A stretch of 64,000 bases of DNA, taken from the NCBI RefSeq assembly GCF_903853455.1, contig NZ_CAINTR010000049.1, positions 1-64,000 of the forward strand. The letters are read 5' to 3'. The number at the start of each line of letters is the position of its first letter. Position 1 is the first letter of the stretch. The notes beneath the pieces are model-generated. The model worked only from the letters and a program-made list of their open reading frames with translations, made no database searches and was not told the DNA's origin. Below, piece after piece: positions 17,054 through 26,614 of this stretch. A program made the translations under genes and the position numbers. Source of the stretch: an uncultured Magnetospirillum sp. Lineage in GTDB: Bacteria > Pseudomonadota > Alphaproteobacteria > Rhodospirillales > Magnetospirillaceae.

Positions 17054-18700
17054 ATGATCGACTTTCAGACATCCCCGGATCGCTACAGGCACTGGAAGCT
17101 GGCCTTCGACGGTGCCGTCGCCACCCTGACCATGGATGTGGACCCCACCGCCACCCTGGCGCCGGGCTACGAGCTGAAGATGAACTCCTACGACCTCGGC
17201 GTGGATATCGAGCTGTACGACGCCATCCAGCGCCTGCGCTTCGAGCATCCCGAGGTGCGCGCCGTGGTGATGGCCTCGGCCAATCCCAAGATTTTCTGCG
17301 CCGGCGCCAATATCAGGATGCTGGGCGTCTCGTCGCACGGTCACAAGGTCAACTTCTGCAAGTTCACCAACGAGACCCGCAACTCCATCGAGGACGCCAC
17401 CGCCAACTCGCAGCAGAAATATCTCTGCGCGGTCAGCGGCACCGCCGCCGGCGGCGGCTACGAGCTGGCGCTGGCCACCGACTACATCATGATGGTCGAT
17501 GACGGCAACACCGCCGTCTCGCTGCCGGAAGTGCCGCTGCTCGCCGTGCTGCCCGGCACCGGCGGCCTCACCCGCGTAGTGGACAAGCGCAAGGTGCGGC
17601 GCGATCTCGCCGACATCTTCTGCTCCATCGAGGAAGGCGTGAAGGGCAAGCGCGCGGTGGAATGGCGGCTGGTGGACGAGGTGGTTCCCTCCTCGACCTT
17701 CAAGGACGCGGTCAAGGCGCGGGCCGCGACCATGGCCGCCACCTCCGACCGCCCCGGCGGCCAGGGCGTGGTGCTGAGCCATCCGGCCCGCACCATCTCG
17801 GAGACCGAGGTGACCTACCCCCATATCGCCATCAGCTTCGACCGCGACAACCGCGCCGCCCACATCACCATCAAGGGACCGAGCGCCGCCGCGCCGAGTG
17901 ATGCCGCCGGCATCCATGCCCAGGGCATTGAGTTCTACCCGCTGGCCCTGGCCCGCGAGCTGGACGACGCCATCCTGCATCTGCGCGCCAACGAGACCAC
18001 CCTGGCCTCCTGGGTGATCCACACCCGGGGCGACAGCGATCTGGTCGCCGGCTACGACGCCCTGCTGCAAAAGACCCAGGGCGACTGGCTGAGCCGCGAG
18101 ATCCTGCTGTACTGGAAGCGGACCTTGAAGCGCCTCGACACCACCAGCCGCACCCTTTACGCCCTGATCGAACCGGGCAGCTGTTTCGCCGGGTTCCTCG
18201 CCGAGATCCTGTTCGCGGTGGACCGCTCCTACATGCTGGACGGGCAGCTCGAGGGGAGCGACACGCCCCCGGCCAAGATCCGCCTGTCGGCGCTGAACTT
18301 CGACGGCCTGCCCATGGGCAACGGCATTTCCCGCCTCGCCACCCGCTTCCTGGGCGAGCCCGACTCGGTGGGCAAGGCCAAGGACACCATCGGCCAGGAC
18401 CTGGACGCCGCCGCCTGCGCCAAGCTGGGTCTGGTCACCGCCACTCCCGACGACATCGACTGGGAGGACGAAATCCGCCTGACCATCGAGGAGCGCGCCA
18501 GCTTCTCCCCCGACTCGCTCACCGGCATGGAAGCCAATCTGCGCTTCGCCGGCCCCGAGACCATGGAAACCAAGATCTTCGGCCGTCTGACCGCGTGGCA
18601 GAACTGGATCTTCCAGCGCCCCAACGCCGTCGGCGAGAACGGCGCCTTGAAGCTTTACGGCACCGGCAAGCGTGCCGCCTACAATCAGGAAAGGGTGTAG
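17054..18700 (+). CDS. boxC: Benzoyl-CoA-dihydrodiol lyase (BoxC)
   Basis: Ring-opening lyase of 548 residues that converts 2,3-epoxybenzoyl-CoA with two waters to 3,4-dehydroadipyl-CoA semialdehyde and formate. The N-terminal half is a crotonase domain with oxyanion-hole segments NPKIFCAGANIRMLG (about 76-90) and GTAAGGGYELALATDY; the C-terminal half is a second, diverged crotonase-like region, as in known BoxC. ATG 17054 (MIDFQT) matches family length. An upstream ATG at 17009 lies inside the operator and is unlikely. boxB follows after 5 bp. Confidence 0.93.
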   Translation: MIDFQTSPDRYRHWKLAFDGAVATLTMDVDPTATLAPGYELKMNSYDLGVDIELYDAIQRLRFEHPEVRAVVMASANPKIFCAGANIRMLGVSSHGHKVNFCKFTNETRNSIEDATANSQQKYLCAVSGTAAGGGYELALATDYIMMVDDGNTAVSLPEVPLLAVLPGTGGLTRVVDKRKVRRDLADIFCSIEEGVKGKRAVEWRLVDEVVPSSTFKDAVKARAATMAATSDRPGGQGVVLSHPARTISETEVTYPHIAISFDRDNRAAHITIKGPSAAAPSDAAGIHAQGIEFYPLALARELDDAILHLRANETTLASWVIHTRGDSDLVAGYDALLQKTQGDWLSREILLYWKRTLKRLDTTSRTLYALIEPGSCFAGFLAEILFAVDRSYMLDGQLEGSDTPPAKIRLSALNFDGLPMGNGISRLATRFLGEPDSVGKAKDTIGQDLDAAACAKLGLVTATPDDIDWEDEIRLTIEERASFSPDSLTGMEANLRFAGPETMETKIFGRLTAWQNWIFQRPNAVGENGALKLYGTGKRAAYNQERV

Positions 18701-18705
18701 CCGCC

Positions 18706-20127
18706 ATGTCCGCCATCAATTACGCCGACAAGATCCCCAACAACGTCAATCTGTCCGAGGACCGCAAGCTCCAGCGCGCCCTGGAATCCTGGCAGCCGCA
18801 CTATATCGACTGGTGGAAGGAAATGGGGCCGGAAGGCACCGCCACCTCCGAGATCTACCTGCGCACCGCCATCAGTGCCGAGCCCGACGGCTGGGCCCAG
18901 TTCGGCCACGTCAAGATGGAGGATTACCGCTGGGGCATCTTCCTGGCGCCGCCGGAAAAGGACCGTCAGGTCAATTTCGGCGCCCATAAGGGCGAGGCCG
19001 CCTGGCAGGAGGTTCCCGGCGAATACCGCTCCATGCTGCGCCGCCTGATCACCGTCCAGGGCGACACCGAGCCGGCTTCGGTGGAGCAGCAGCGCCTGCT
19101 GGGCCAATGCTGCCCGTCGCTCTACGACCTGCGCAACCTGTTCCAGGTCAATGTGGAGGAAGGCCGCCATCTGTGGGCCATGGTCTATCTGCTGCACGCC
19201 CATTTCGGCAAGGACGGCCGCGAAGAGGCGGAGGAGATGCTGCAGCGCCGCTCCGGCGATGCCGACAAGCCCCGCATCCTCGGCGCCTTCAACGAGAAGA
19301 CCGCCGACTGGCTGGCCTTCTTCATGTTCACCTTCATCACCGACCGCGACGGCAAGTACCAGCTCTGCGCCCTGGCCGAATCCGGCTTCGATCCGCTGTC
19401 GCGCACCTGCCGCTTCATGCTGACCGAGGAAGCCCACCACATGTTCGTGGGTGAGTCCGGCGTCGGCCGCATCATCGAGCGCGCCTGCCAGCTGATGAAG
19501 GAAAACCGCACCGACGACGTTCGCAAGTTCGGCGCCATCGATCTGGCCACCATCCAGCGCTATCTCAACTTCCACTACTCGGTCACCTCGGACCTCTACG
19601 GCGCCGAGGTCTCCACCAACGCCGCCACCTCCTACAACATGGGCCTCAAGGGCCGCTACGAGGAGACCAAGATCGGCGACGACCACCATCTGGAGCACAC
19701 CACCTATTCGGTGCTGCATCCGGTGAGCGGCGGCTTTGCGCCCATCGAGGTTCCGGCGTTGAACGCCCTCAACGAGCGGCTGCGCCTGGATTGGGCCGAG
19801 GACGTGGCCAAGGGGGTCGAGCGCTGGAACAAGATCATCGCCCGGCACGGCATCGACTTCAGGCTGACGCTGCCCCATCTGGCCTTCAACCGCGCCATCG
19901 GCCACTTCTCCGACATCGCTGTCGATCCCCAGGGCCGCGTCATCAGCACGGAAGAGTTCGCGCGCCGCCGCGACGAATGGCTGCCGTCCGAGTCCGATCT
20001 GGCCTATGTGCTGTCGCTGATGGGCGGCGCCGTGCACAAGCCGGGTCAGTTCGCCAACTGGATCGCGCCGCCGCCGCGCGGCATCAACAACCAGGCGGTG
20101 GACTTCGACTATGTGAGGTTTGCGTAA
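18706..20127 (+). CDS. boxB: Benzoyl-CoA 2,3-epoxidase, diiron oxygenase subunit (BoxB)
   Basis: Oxygenase component of 473 residues, exactly the usual BoxB length. It inserts one O atom of O2 into benzoyl-CoA to give the 2,3-epoxide, using electrons from BoxA. A four-helix ferritin-like core carries two diiron ExxH motifs: EEGRH (151-155) and TEEAHH (240-245), plus acidic residues near 122 and 210. It is followed by repeat element R2 and then boxA. Confidence 0.95.
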   Translation: MSAINYADKIPNNVNLSEDRKLQRALESWQPHYIDWWKEMGPEGTATSEIYLRTAISAEPDGWAQFGHVKMEDYRWGIFLAPPEKDRQVNFGAHKGEAAWQEVPGEYRSMLRRLITVQGDTEPASVEQQRLLGQCCPSLYDLRNLFQVNVEEGRHLWAMVYLLHAHFGKDGREEAEEMLQRRSGDADKPRILGAFNEKTADWLAFFMFTFITDRDGKYQLCALAESGFDPLSRTCRFMLTEEAHHMFVGESGVGRIIERACQLMKENRTDDVRKFGAIDLATIQRYLNFHYSVTSDLYGAEVSTNAATSYNMGLKGRYEETKIGDDHHLEHTTYSVLHPVSGGFAPIEVPALNALNERLRLDWAEDVAKGVERWNKIIARHGIDFRLTLPHLAFNRAIGHFSDIAVDPQGRVISTEEFARRRDEWLPSESDLAYVLSLMGGAVHKPGQFANWIAPPPRGINNQAVDFDYVRFA

Positions 20128-20138
20128 CGCTCTCCCAG

Positions 20139-20268
20139 ACCCTCGCCCGCTTTGCGGGAGAGGGTGGCGAGGCGAAGCCGAGCCGGGTGAGGGCTCGTCT
20201 GCCTGAAAAGGCCCTCACCCTCCCAGCCTTCGGCCGGGCCCCTCCCTCTCCCGCAAGCGGGAGAGGGG
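20139..20268. repeat. GC-rich intergenic inverted-repeat element R2
   Basis: Element of about 130 bp between boxB and boxA, of the same family as R1 and R4 but in opposite orientation. Ends are hairpins around CCCGCTTTGCGGG and CCCGCAAGCGGG. The inner GGGTGAGGGCTCGTCTGCCTGA is the complement of the R1 centre. Because it lies inside the operon it would be present in the boxBA transcript. Confidence 0.8.
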
Positions 20269-20290
20269 ATCGGGAGGAAAGGACGACACC

Positions 20291-21466
20291 ATGGAACTTC
20301 GACGCCAGCACTTGATCGACCCGGTGGTCTGCATCCGCTGCAACACCTGCCAGGAAGCCTGTCCGGTCAACGCCATCACCCACGATGCCAACAATTACGT
20401 GGTGAACTTCGACATCTGCACCGGCTGTCGCACCTGCGTCTCGCCCTGCCCCACCGGCGCCATCGACCACTGGCTGCTGGTGGACGATCCCTGGAGCATC
20501 GACGCGCAGTTCGGCTGGGAGGACCTGCCGGTCGAACACCCCAGCCACGGCGCCACCATCGTCGAGACCCCGGCGGAGGTGTCGAACCTGATGGACGCCG
20601 CCACCACCGCCACCGGCGGCCGGACGCCGCCGCCGGCCAGCGCGGCGCAGCCCTTCACCAATGTCTATTCCCGCGAGGCCCCGGTGACCGCCCGCGTCGC
20701 CGGCAATATGCGCATCACCGCCGAGGGCACCGAATCCGACATCCACCACGTGGTGCTGGACTTCCAGGCCAACGCCTTTCCCTTCCTGGAGGGCCAGAGC
20801 ATCGGCATCATCCCGCCCGGCCAGGACGCCAAGGGACGGCCGCACAATATCCGCCTCTACTCCGTCGCCAGCCCCCGCGAGGGCGAGCGCAGCGGCTACA
20901 ACAACCTGGCGCTGACGGTGAAGCGGGTGGCGGGCGGCACCGGCTCCAGCTATGTCTGCGACCTCAAGAAGGACGACGAGGTGCTGGTCGCCGGTCCGTT
21001 CGGCGACTCCTTCCTGATGCCCGACGATCCCGCGGCCAACATCATCATGATCTGCACCGGCACCGGCTCGGCGCCATTCCGCGCCTTCACCGAACGCCGC
21101 CGGCGCAGCGCCCCCGAGGCCGGCGGCAAGCTGATGCTGTTCTTCGGCGCCCGCTCGCCCGGCGAGCTGCCCTATTTCGGGCCGCTGATGAAGCTGCCCA
21201 AGGCGCTGATCGACGTCAACCTGGCCTTCTCGCGCGTGCCCGACCAGCCCAAGCAATACGTCCAGGACAAGATCCGCGAGCGGGCCGGCGACGTGGTCGC
21301 TCTGCTGCCCGACGCCAAGACCCATATCTATATCTGCGGGTTGAAAGGCATGGAGCAGGGCTGCGACGAAGCCTTCGCCGACATCTGCCGCCTCAACGGC
21401 CTGGACTGGGCGGAGCTGCGCGCCACCTTGCGGCGTGAGGGGCGGTATCATGTCGAAACGTATTGA
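20291..21466 (+). CDS. boxA: Benzoyl-CoA 2,3-epoxidase reductase subunit (BoxA)
   Basis: NADPH-dependent reductase of 391 residues that feeds electrons to BoxB. The N-terminus has two 4Fe-4S ferredoxin motifs (C14, C17, C20, C24 and C43, C46, C49, C53). A Pro/Ala linker (about 100-125) leads to a ferredoxin-NADP reductase module: [11 protein letters not shown] for [15 protein letters not shown] for NADP, and a C-terminal aromatic residue (VETY). The stop overlaps the start of the thioesterase gene by 17 nt. Confidence 0.94.
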   Translation: MELRRQHLIDPVVCIRCNTCQEACPVNAITHDANNYVVNFDICTGCRTCVSPCPTGAIDHWLLVDDPWSIDAQFGWEDLPVEHPSHGATIVETPAEVSNLMDAATTATGGRTPPPASAAQPFTNVYSREAPVTARVAGNMRITAEGTESDIHHVVLDFQANAFPFLEGQSIGIIPPGQDAKGRPHNIRLYSVASPREGERSGYNNLALTVKRVAGGTGSSYVCDLKKDDEVLVAGPFGDSFLMPDDPAANIIMICTGTGSAPFRAFTERRRRSAPEAGGKLMLFFGARSPGELPYFGPLMKLPKALIDVNLAFSRVPDQPKQYVQDKIRERAGDVVALLPDAKTHIYICGLKGMEQGCDEAFADICRLNGLDWAELRATLRREGRYHVETY

Positions 21467-21917
21467 ACTGGGCCTGCCGACCCGGCTGTTCTCCCATGAA
21501 AGGCGGGTTCATTTCGGCGATTCCGACGCGGCGCGCATCGTCTATACCCCGCGCTTCCTGGAATACGCCATGGAGTCGCTGGAAATCTTCATGGCCGACA
21601 TCATCGGCTTCGACTGGTACCACATGAACAGCGTGCACGGTTTCGGCACGCCCTTCGTCAAGGTCGAGATGGAGATCAAGGCGCCGCTACGGCCCGGCGA
21701 CCGCGTCATCATCAGCGTCCTGGTGGAAAAGATCGGCGGGTCGTCGCTGCACTTCCACACCATCGGCCGCCGCCACGACGGCCCCGTCTGCTTCGAGACC
21801 CGTTTCGTCTGCGTCGTCGCCGACCAGGAAGCGGAAAAGGCCATTCCCATCCCGGATCTCATGCGCGCCCGCCTCGAAGCCTATCGCGAGCTTTGCCTGG
21901 AAGCCGCCGCGTCATGA
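21450..21917 (+). CDS. Hotdog acyl-CoA thioesterase of the box cluster
   Basis: Thioesterase of 155 residues in the 4-hydroxybenzoyl-CoA thioesterase/YbgC group; [19 protein letters not shown] (about 20-38) contains the catalytic Asp. Similar genes accompany box and phenylacetate clusters and are thought to rescue CoA from dead-end aromatic thioesters. ATG 21450 (MSKRIEL) begins 17 nt inside the end of boxA and the stop overlaps the next ATG by ATGA, so it sits within the operon. Confidence 0.85.
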   Translation: MSKRIELGLPTRLFSHERRVHFGDSDAARIVYTPRFLEYAMESLEIFMADIIGFDWYHMNSVHGFGTPFVKVEMEIKAPLRPGDRVIISVLVEKIGGSSLHFHTIGRRHDGPVCFETRFVCVVADQEAEKAIPIPDLMRARLEAYRELCLEAAAS

Positions 21918-22699
21918 CCGCGATCATCCTCACCGAGCGGGCCGAGGGGGTGACCACCATCACCCTCAACCGCCCCGACAAGCTCAACAGCTTCAACGCC
22001 GAGATGCACGCGGCGTTGCGCGCCGCCATCGCCACCGCCGCCGAGGATGGCAGCCGCTGTCTGGTGCTGACCGGGGCCGGACGCGGCTTTTGCACCGGCC
22101 AGGATCTGGCCGACCGGGTGATGCCGCCGGGCGCGCCGCCGCCCGATCTGGGGGCGTCGCTGGACGCCAATTACAACCGTCTGATCCGCATGCTGAAGGC
22201 GCTGGAGATGCCGGTGATCGCCGCCGTCAACGGCGTCGCCGCCGGAGCCGGCGCCAATCTGGCGCTGGCCTGCGACATCGTGGTGGCGGCGCGCTCGGCC
22301 AGCTTCATCCAAAGCTTCTGCAAGGTCGGACTGCTCCCCGATTCCGGCGGCACCTGGACCCTGCCGCGTCTGGTGGGCCATGCCCGCGCCACCGGATTGA
22401 TGCTGCTGGGCGACAAGGTGAGCGCCGAGCAGGCCGCGTCCTGGGGCATGATCTGGGCTTGCGTCGATGACGACGTGCTGATGACCGAGGCCATGGGCAT
22501 GGCCCGCCACCTTGCCCGCCAGCCCACCCTGGGGCTGGCCCTGACCAAGCGGGCGCTGGCCGCCTCGGGCGGCAACGGCCTCGACGCCCAGCTCGACCTG
22601 GAGCGCGACCTCCAGGTCCGGGCCGGACGGAGCCACGACTACCGCGAAGGGATCGACGCCTTCATGGCCAAACGCCCGCCCCGCTTCGAGGGCCGATGA
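21914..22699 (+). CDS. Enoyl-CoA hydratase/isomerase (PaaG-like)
   Basis: Crotonase of 261 residues. GRGFCTGQDLADR (about 60-72) and NGVAAGAGANLALACD are the oxyanion-hole loops, and SFCKVGLLPDSGGTWTLPRLVG is characteristic of the PaaG branch (epoxyphenylacetyl-CoA isomerase / delta3-delta2 enoyl-CoA isomerase). After BoxD, 3,4-dehydroadipyl-CoA must be isomerised or hydrated toward 3-oxoadipyl-CoA, and this enzyme is a natural candidate. ATG 21914 overlaps the thioesterase stop. Confidence 0.85.
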   Translation: MTAIILTERAEGVTTITLNRPDKLNSFNAEMHAALRAAIATAAEDGSRCLVLTGAGRGFCTGQDLADRVMPPGAPPPDLGASLDANYNRLIRMLKALEMPVIAAVNGVAAGAGANLALACDIVVAARSASFIQSFCKVGLLPDSGGTWTLPRLVGHARATGLMLLGDKVSAEQAASWGMIWACVDDDVLMTEAMGMARHLARQPTLGLALTKRALAASGGNGLDAQLDLERDLQVRAGRSHDYREGIDAFMAKRPPRFEGR

Positions 22700-22752
22700 C
22701 CCTCCGCCCTATCGTCCCCATATGTCACTGACGCGACTGCAGGAGTCCCCCC

Positions 22753-24891
22753 ATGGCCGAGCGATCCTTCAAACATGAAATCGATCTGCTGCGGCTGGGC
22801 GAGGGCGACACCTTCCGGGGCGAGGGCATCCTGGCGGTCACCAAGGCGCTGTTGCAGTCGGGCGTCTCCTATGTGGGCGGCTATCAGGGCGCGCCGGTGT
22901 CGCATCTGATGGACGTGCTGGTGGACGCCGAGGACCTGCTGGCCGAGCTGGGCATTCATATCGAGGCCTGCACCAACGAGGCCGCCGCCGCCGCCATGCT
23001 GGGCGCCTCCATCGCCTATCCCATCCGGGGCGCGGTCACCTGGAAGTCGGTGGTCGGCACCAATGTCGCCTCCGACGCGCTGTCCAACCTGACCTCGCCC
23101 GGGGTGATCGGCGGCGCCATGATCATCATCGGCGAGGATTACGGCGACGGCGCCAGCGTCATCCAGGAGCGCAGCCACGCCTTCGCCATGAAGTCGTCCA
23201 TCTGGCTGCTGGACCCGCGGCCGCATCTGCCCAGCATCGTGCGCATGGTGGAGAAGGGGTTCGAGCTGTCGGAAGCCAGCCACTCGCCGGTGATGCTGGA
23301 CCTGCGCATCAAGGCCTGCCACGTCACCGGCGAATTCGCCACCAGCGACAACCGCAAGGCCGCCATCTCGCGCCTCGCCCCCATGGGCACCCCCGCCCCG
23401 TTCGACTACGCCAAGCTGTCCCATCCCCCCAGCACTTTCGCCCACGAGATCGCCAAGGTGGAGGAGCGCATGCCGGCGGCGCGGGCCTTCATCGCCCAGC
23501 ACCATCTCAACGAGCTGTTCCCCGGCGATCTGGCCCAGATCGGCATCGTGGTGCAGGGCGGCCTCTATAACTCGCTGCTGCGCGCCCTGATGCGCCTCGA
23601 CCTCGCCGACGCCTTGGGCAACGCGCGCATTCCCATTTTCTGCCTCAACGTCACCTATCCGCTGGTGCCCGAGGAGTTGACCGCCTTCTGTGCGACCAAG
23701 CGCGCCGTGCTGATGGTGGAGGAAGGCACCCCCGATTATATCGAGCAGGCGCTGGGCCAGATCCTGCGCAAGGCCGACCTTCAGACCGGCCTGTTCGGCA
23801 AGGGCTGCCTGCCCCAGGCCGGCGAATACACCTCCGACGTGCTGGTGGAGGGCCTGGCCGCCTTCCTGGAACAGGTCCGGCCCGCCGGACTCGACGCCGA
23901 CGCCGCCCGCCGCTTCGCCGACACGCTGAGCCGACAGCGCCGGGACGCGGCAGCGCTGCTGGACGAGACTCTGCCCGGCCGCCAGCCCGGTTTCTGCACC
24001 GGTTGCCCCGAGCGGCCGGTCTTCGCCGCGCTGAAGCTGGCACAGAGGGAGGTGGGGCCTACCCATATCAGCGCCGATATCGGCTGCCACTCCTTCGCCA
24101 CCCTGCCGCCGTTCAACATGGGCAATTCCATCCTGGGCTTCGGCATGTCGCTGGCGTCTTCCGCCGCCGTCAGCTCCAACCTGGGCAAGCGCCCGGTCAG
24201 CATCATGGGCGACGGCGGCTTCTGGCATAACGGCGTCATCACCGGCGTCGCAGGCACCCTGTTCAATCGCGGCGACGGCGTGCTGGTGATCTTGCAAAAC
24301 GGCTACACCTCCGCCACCGGCCAGCAGTTCATGCCGTCCTCCGTGGCCGAGGGCCGCCGGGCGGAAAATCCGGTCAGCATCGAAGCGACGCTCAAGGTCT
24401 TGGGGGTCAAATGGCTGAAGACGGTCCGGTCCTATTCGGTCGGCACCATGAAGAAGGCGCTGACCGAGGCCATGACCAGCGCCGAGAAGGGGTTGAAAGT
24501 CATCATCGCCGACGGCGAATGCCAGTTGGCCCGCCAGCGCCGGGTCAAGTCCGAGGACGCCGCCACGCTCAAGGCCGGCCGGCGACTGGTCCGCGTGCGC
24601 TACGGCGTCGATGACGAGGTCTGTTCCGGCGACCATTCCTGCATCCGGCTGTCGGGCTGCCCGTCGCTGACCATCAAGCCCAATCCCGATCCGCTGCGCG
24701 ATGATCCGGTGGCGGCGGTGATCCAATCCTGCGTCGGCTGCGGGTTGTGCGGCGAAGTCGCCCATGCCGCCGTGCTGTGCCCCTCGTTCTGGCGCGCCGA
24801 GATCATCCAGAACCCCAACCGCTTCGACCGCTGGCTGGACGGCTGGCGGCGCAAGGCCATCGGCTGGCTTCAGGCGGAGGTGGCGTCATGA
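22753..24891 (+). CDS. Indolepyruvate:ferredoxin oxidoreductase alpha-like subunit
   Basis: TPP- and iron-sulfur-dependent 2-oxoacid oxidoreductase subunit of 712 residues. The N-terminal pyruvate-oxidoreductase domain begins GYQGAPVSHLMD; the TPP-binding domain has CTGCPERPVF (about 416), ADIGCHS and IMGDGGFWHNG. The C-terminus has Cys-rich ferredoxin segments (CSGDHSC, then CVGCGLCGEV and a distal CP). It resembles IorA, which converts aryl pyruvates to aryl-acetyl-CoA with reduction of ferredoxin. ATG 22753 follows AGGAG. It is 53 bp after the crotonase, so it may be part of the box transcript or have its own promoter. Confidence 0.85.
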   Translation: MAERSFKHEIDLLRLGEGDTFRGEGILAVTKALLQSGVSYVGGYQGAPVSHLMDVLVDAEDLLAELGIHIEACTNEAAAAAMLGASIAYPIRGAVTWKSVVGTNVASDALSNLTSPGVIGGAMIIIGEDYGDGASVIQERSHAFAMKSSIWLLDPRPHLPSIVRMVEKGFELSEASHSPVMLDLRIKACHVTGEFATSDNRKAAISRLAPMGTPAPFDYAKLSHPPSTFAHEIAKVEERMPAARAFIAQHHLNELFPGDLAQIGIVVQGGLYNSLLRALMRLDLADALGNARIPIFCLNVTYPLVPEELTAFCATKRAVLMVEEGTPDYIEQALGQILRKADLQTGLFGKGCLPQAGEYTSDVLVEGLAAFLEQVRPAGLDADAARRFADTLSRQRRDAAALLDETLPGRQPGFCTGCPERPVFAALKLAQREVGPTHISADIGCHSFATLPPFNMGNSILGFGMSLASSAAVSSNLGKRPVSIMGDGGFWHNGVITGVAGTLFNRGDGVLVILQNGYTSATGQQFMPSSVAEGRRAENPVSIEATLKVLGVKWLKTVRSYSVGTMKKALTEAMTSAEKGLKVIIADGECQLARQRRVKSEDAATLKAGRRLVRVRYGVDDEVCSGDHSCIRLSGCPSLTIKPNPDPLRDDPVAAVIQSCVGCGLCGEVAHAAVLCPSFWRAEIIQNPNRFDRWLDGWRRKAIGWLQAEVAS

Positions 24892-26414
24892 GCGCGACTC
24901 GCCCGATTTCCATCGTCATCGCCGCCATGGGCGGCGAGGGCGGCGGCGTGCTGACCGACTGGCTGGTCCAGGCCGCCACCGCCGAGGGACTGGCGGTGCA
25001 AAGCACCTCGGTGCCCGGCGTCGCCCAACGCACCGGCGCCACCACCTATTACATCGAGATCTATCCCGTCCCCGTCGCCCAGTTGGGCGGGGCGCGGCCG
25101 GTGCTGGCGCTGGCGCCGTCGGTGGGCGACGTGAATCTGGTGGTGGCCACCGAGTTGATGGAAGCGGCGCGCACCGTCACGCGCGGGCTGTCCGACCGAG
25201 AACGGACCCAACTCATCGCCTCGACCCACCGGGTCTACGCCATCGCGGAAAAGGCGGCCATGGGCGACGGCCGTGCCGATTCCGCGACATTGCTGCGGGT
25301 GATCGAGGCCGGCACCAAGACGCGGCTGCTGTTCGACATGGAGCAGGCGGCCAAGACCGCCGGCTGCGTCGTCAATGCGGTGCTGCTGGGCGCCATCGCC
25401 GGCAGCGGCATCCTGCCCATCGCCCCGGAGACCTTCGAGGCCGGCATCCGCGCTTCGGCCAAGGCGGTGGAGAGCAATCTGCGCGGTTTCGCCACCGGTC
25501 TGGCGGCGGCGCGCGGCACGGTGCCGGTCCACCTTCAGCCCGCCCACAAGCGGCCCCAGCCGGACACCGCGCCGACCCTGGCCCTGATCGCCCGCGCTTA
25601 TGCCGAATTGCCGGAACCGGCCCGCGAGTCGGCGGCGGAAGGGGTCAAGCGCCTGACCCGCTATCAGGATCTCCGCTACGCCACCCTTTACCTGGAGCGC
25701 CTCGCCCCCATCGCCAGCGCCGAGCGCGATGCCGGCGGCAGCGGCGCCCTGACCCGGGTGGTGGCGCGGCATCTGGCGGTGCGCATGTCGTTCGAGGATG
25801 TGATCCGGGTGGCGCAGTTGAAGACCGACCCTGCCCGCTTTGCCCGCATCCGCGCCGAGATCGGCGCCGCGCCCGGCCAGCCGGTGGTCGTCCGGGACTT
25901 CCTCAAGCCCGGCATCGACGAGCTCTGCTCCCTGCTGCCGCCATTGCTGGCGCGGCCGATCCTGGCCCTGGCCCGGCGGCGGGGCTGGACCGAAACCGCC
26001 TATTGGGGGCGCGAGGTCGCCAGCAGCGGCATCCTCGGCTTTGCCGGCCTCCGGCTGATGGCCCGGCTGAAAGGCTGGCGCCGCCACGGCCATCGCTTCA
26101 ATGAGGAGCAGAAGGGGATCGAGCACTGGCTGGCCAGCGTGACCAGGGCCATTGCCCTCTCGCCGCTGCTGGCGCTGGAAGTGGCCGAATGCGCCCGCCT
26201 GATCAAAGGCTATGGCGAGACCTGGCGGCGGGGCGAAGCCAATTACCGCCGCATCGACGCGGCCCTGGTCACCCCCGCCCTGGCGGGACAATGGCCCGCT
26301 GCCTTCGCGCTGGACGCCATCGCCAGCGCCCGGGCCGCCGCCCTGGCCGATCCCGAGGGCCAAGGCCTGGACCGCACCTTGGCGGAAATTGCACACAAAC
26401 TTCCCTCTCCCTGA
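24888..26414 (+). CDS. Indolepyruvate oxidoreductase beta-like subunit (long form)
   Basis: Partner subunit of 508 residues. The N-terminal part (about 1-200) is the IorB/gamma-type domain (GGEGGGVLTDWLVQAA, SVPGVAQRTGATTYYIE); the remaining 300 residues are a helical extension (domain of unknown function) seen in proteobacterial long IorB proteins, about twice the size of archaeal IorB. The start overlaps the alpha subunit stop (ATGA). The last codons and the stop fall inside repeat element R3: the TGA lies in the palindrome CCCTGAGGG, so the present C-terminus (HKLPSP) was probably set by that element. Confidence 0.82.
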   Translation: MSATRPISIVIAAMGGEGGGVLTDWLVQAATAEGLAVQSTSVPGVAQRTGATTYYIEIYPVPVAQLGGARPVLALAPSVGDVNLVVATELMEAARTVTRGLSDRERTQLIASTHRVYAIAEKAAMGDGRADSATLLRVIEAGTKTRLLFDMEQAAKTAGCVVNAVLLGAIAGSGILPIAPETFEAGIRASAKAVESNLRGFATGLAAARGTVPVHLQPAHKRPQPDTAPTLALIARAYAELPEPARESAAEGVKRLTRYQDLRYATLYLERLAPIASAERDAGGSGALTRVVARHLAVRMSFEDVIRVAQLKTDPARFARIRAEIGAAPGQPVVVRDFLKPGIDELCSLLPPLLARPILALARRRGWTETAYWGREVASSGILGFAGLRLMARLKGWRRHGHRFNEEQKGIEHWLASVTRAIALSPLLALEVAECARLIKGYGETWRRGEANYRRIDAALVTPALAGQWPAAFALDAIASARAAALADPEGQGLDRTLAEIAHKLPSP

Positions 26415-26523
26415 GGGAGAGGGTGGCCCGAAGGGTCGGGTGAGGGGGAATTGCGTCCGTTGGAACGCTGTCTTCGCTGACGCTTTTCCCCCTCACCCCA
26501 GCCCTCTCCCTCAGGGAGAGGGA
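26403..26523. repeat. GC-rich intergenic inverted-repeat element R3
   Basis: Element of about 120 bp with terminal hairpins CCCTCTCCCTGAGGGAGAGGG at the left (26404-26423) and its near-complement at the right, plus inner GGGTGAGGG and CCCTCACCC arms. Same design as R1, R2 and R4 but with a different end hairpin (CTGAGG or CTCAGG). Its left end forms the stop codon of the upstream gene. Confidence 0.75.
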
Positions 26524-26614
26524 GAAATACCGCACTCCGTTTCCCCCCCGCCCGCGTCGTGATAGGCTGCGCTCTCCCCGTCACCTCATGCTTGCGCGGA
26601 AGGGTCGGTTGGCC

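Noticed and set aside
22753-26414. Anaerobic benzoyl-CoA reductase or 2-oxoglutarate oxidoreductase (KorAB) genes
   Set aside because: Domain order and Cys motifs match indolepyruvate oxidoreductase subunits, and no bcr/bzd reductase genes are present.
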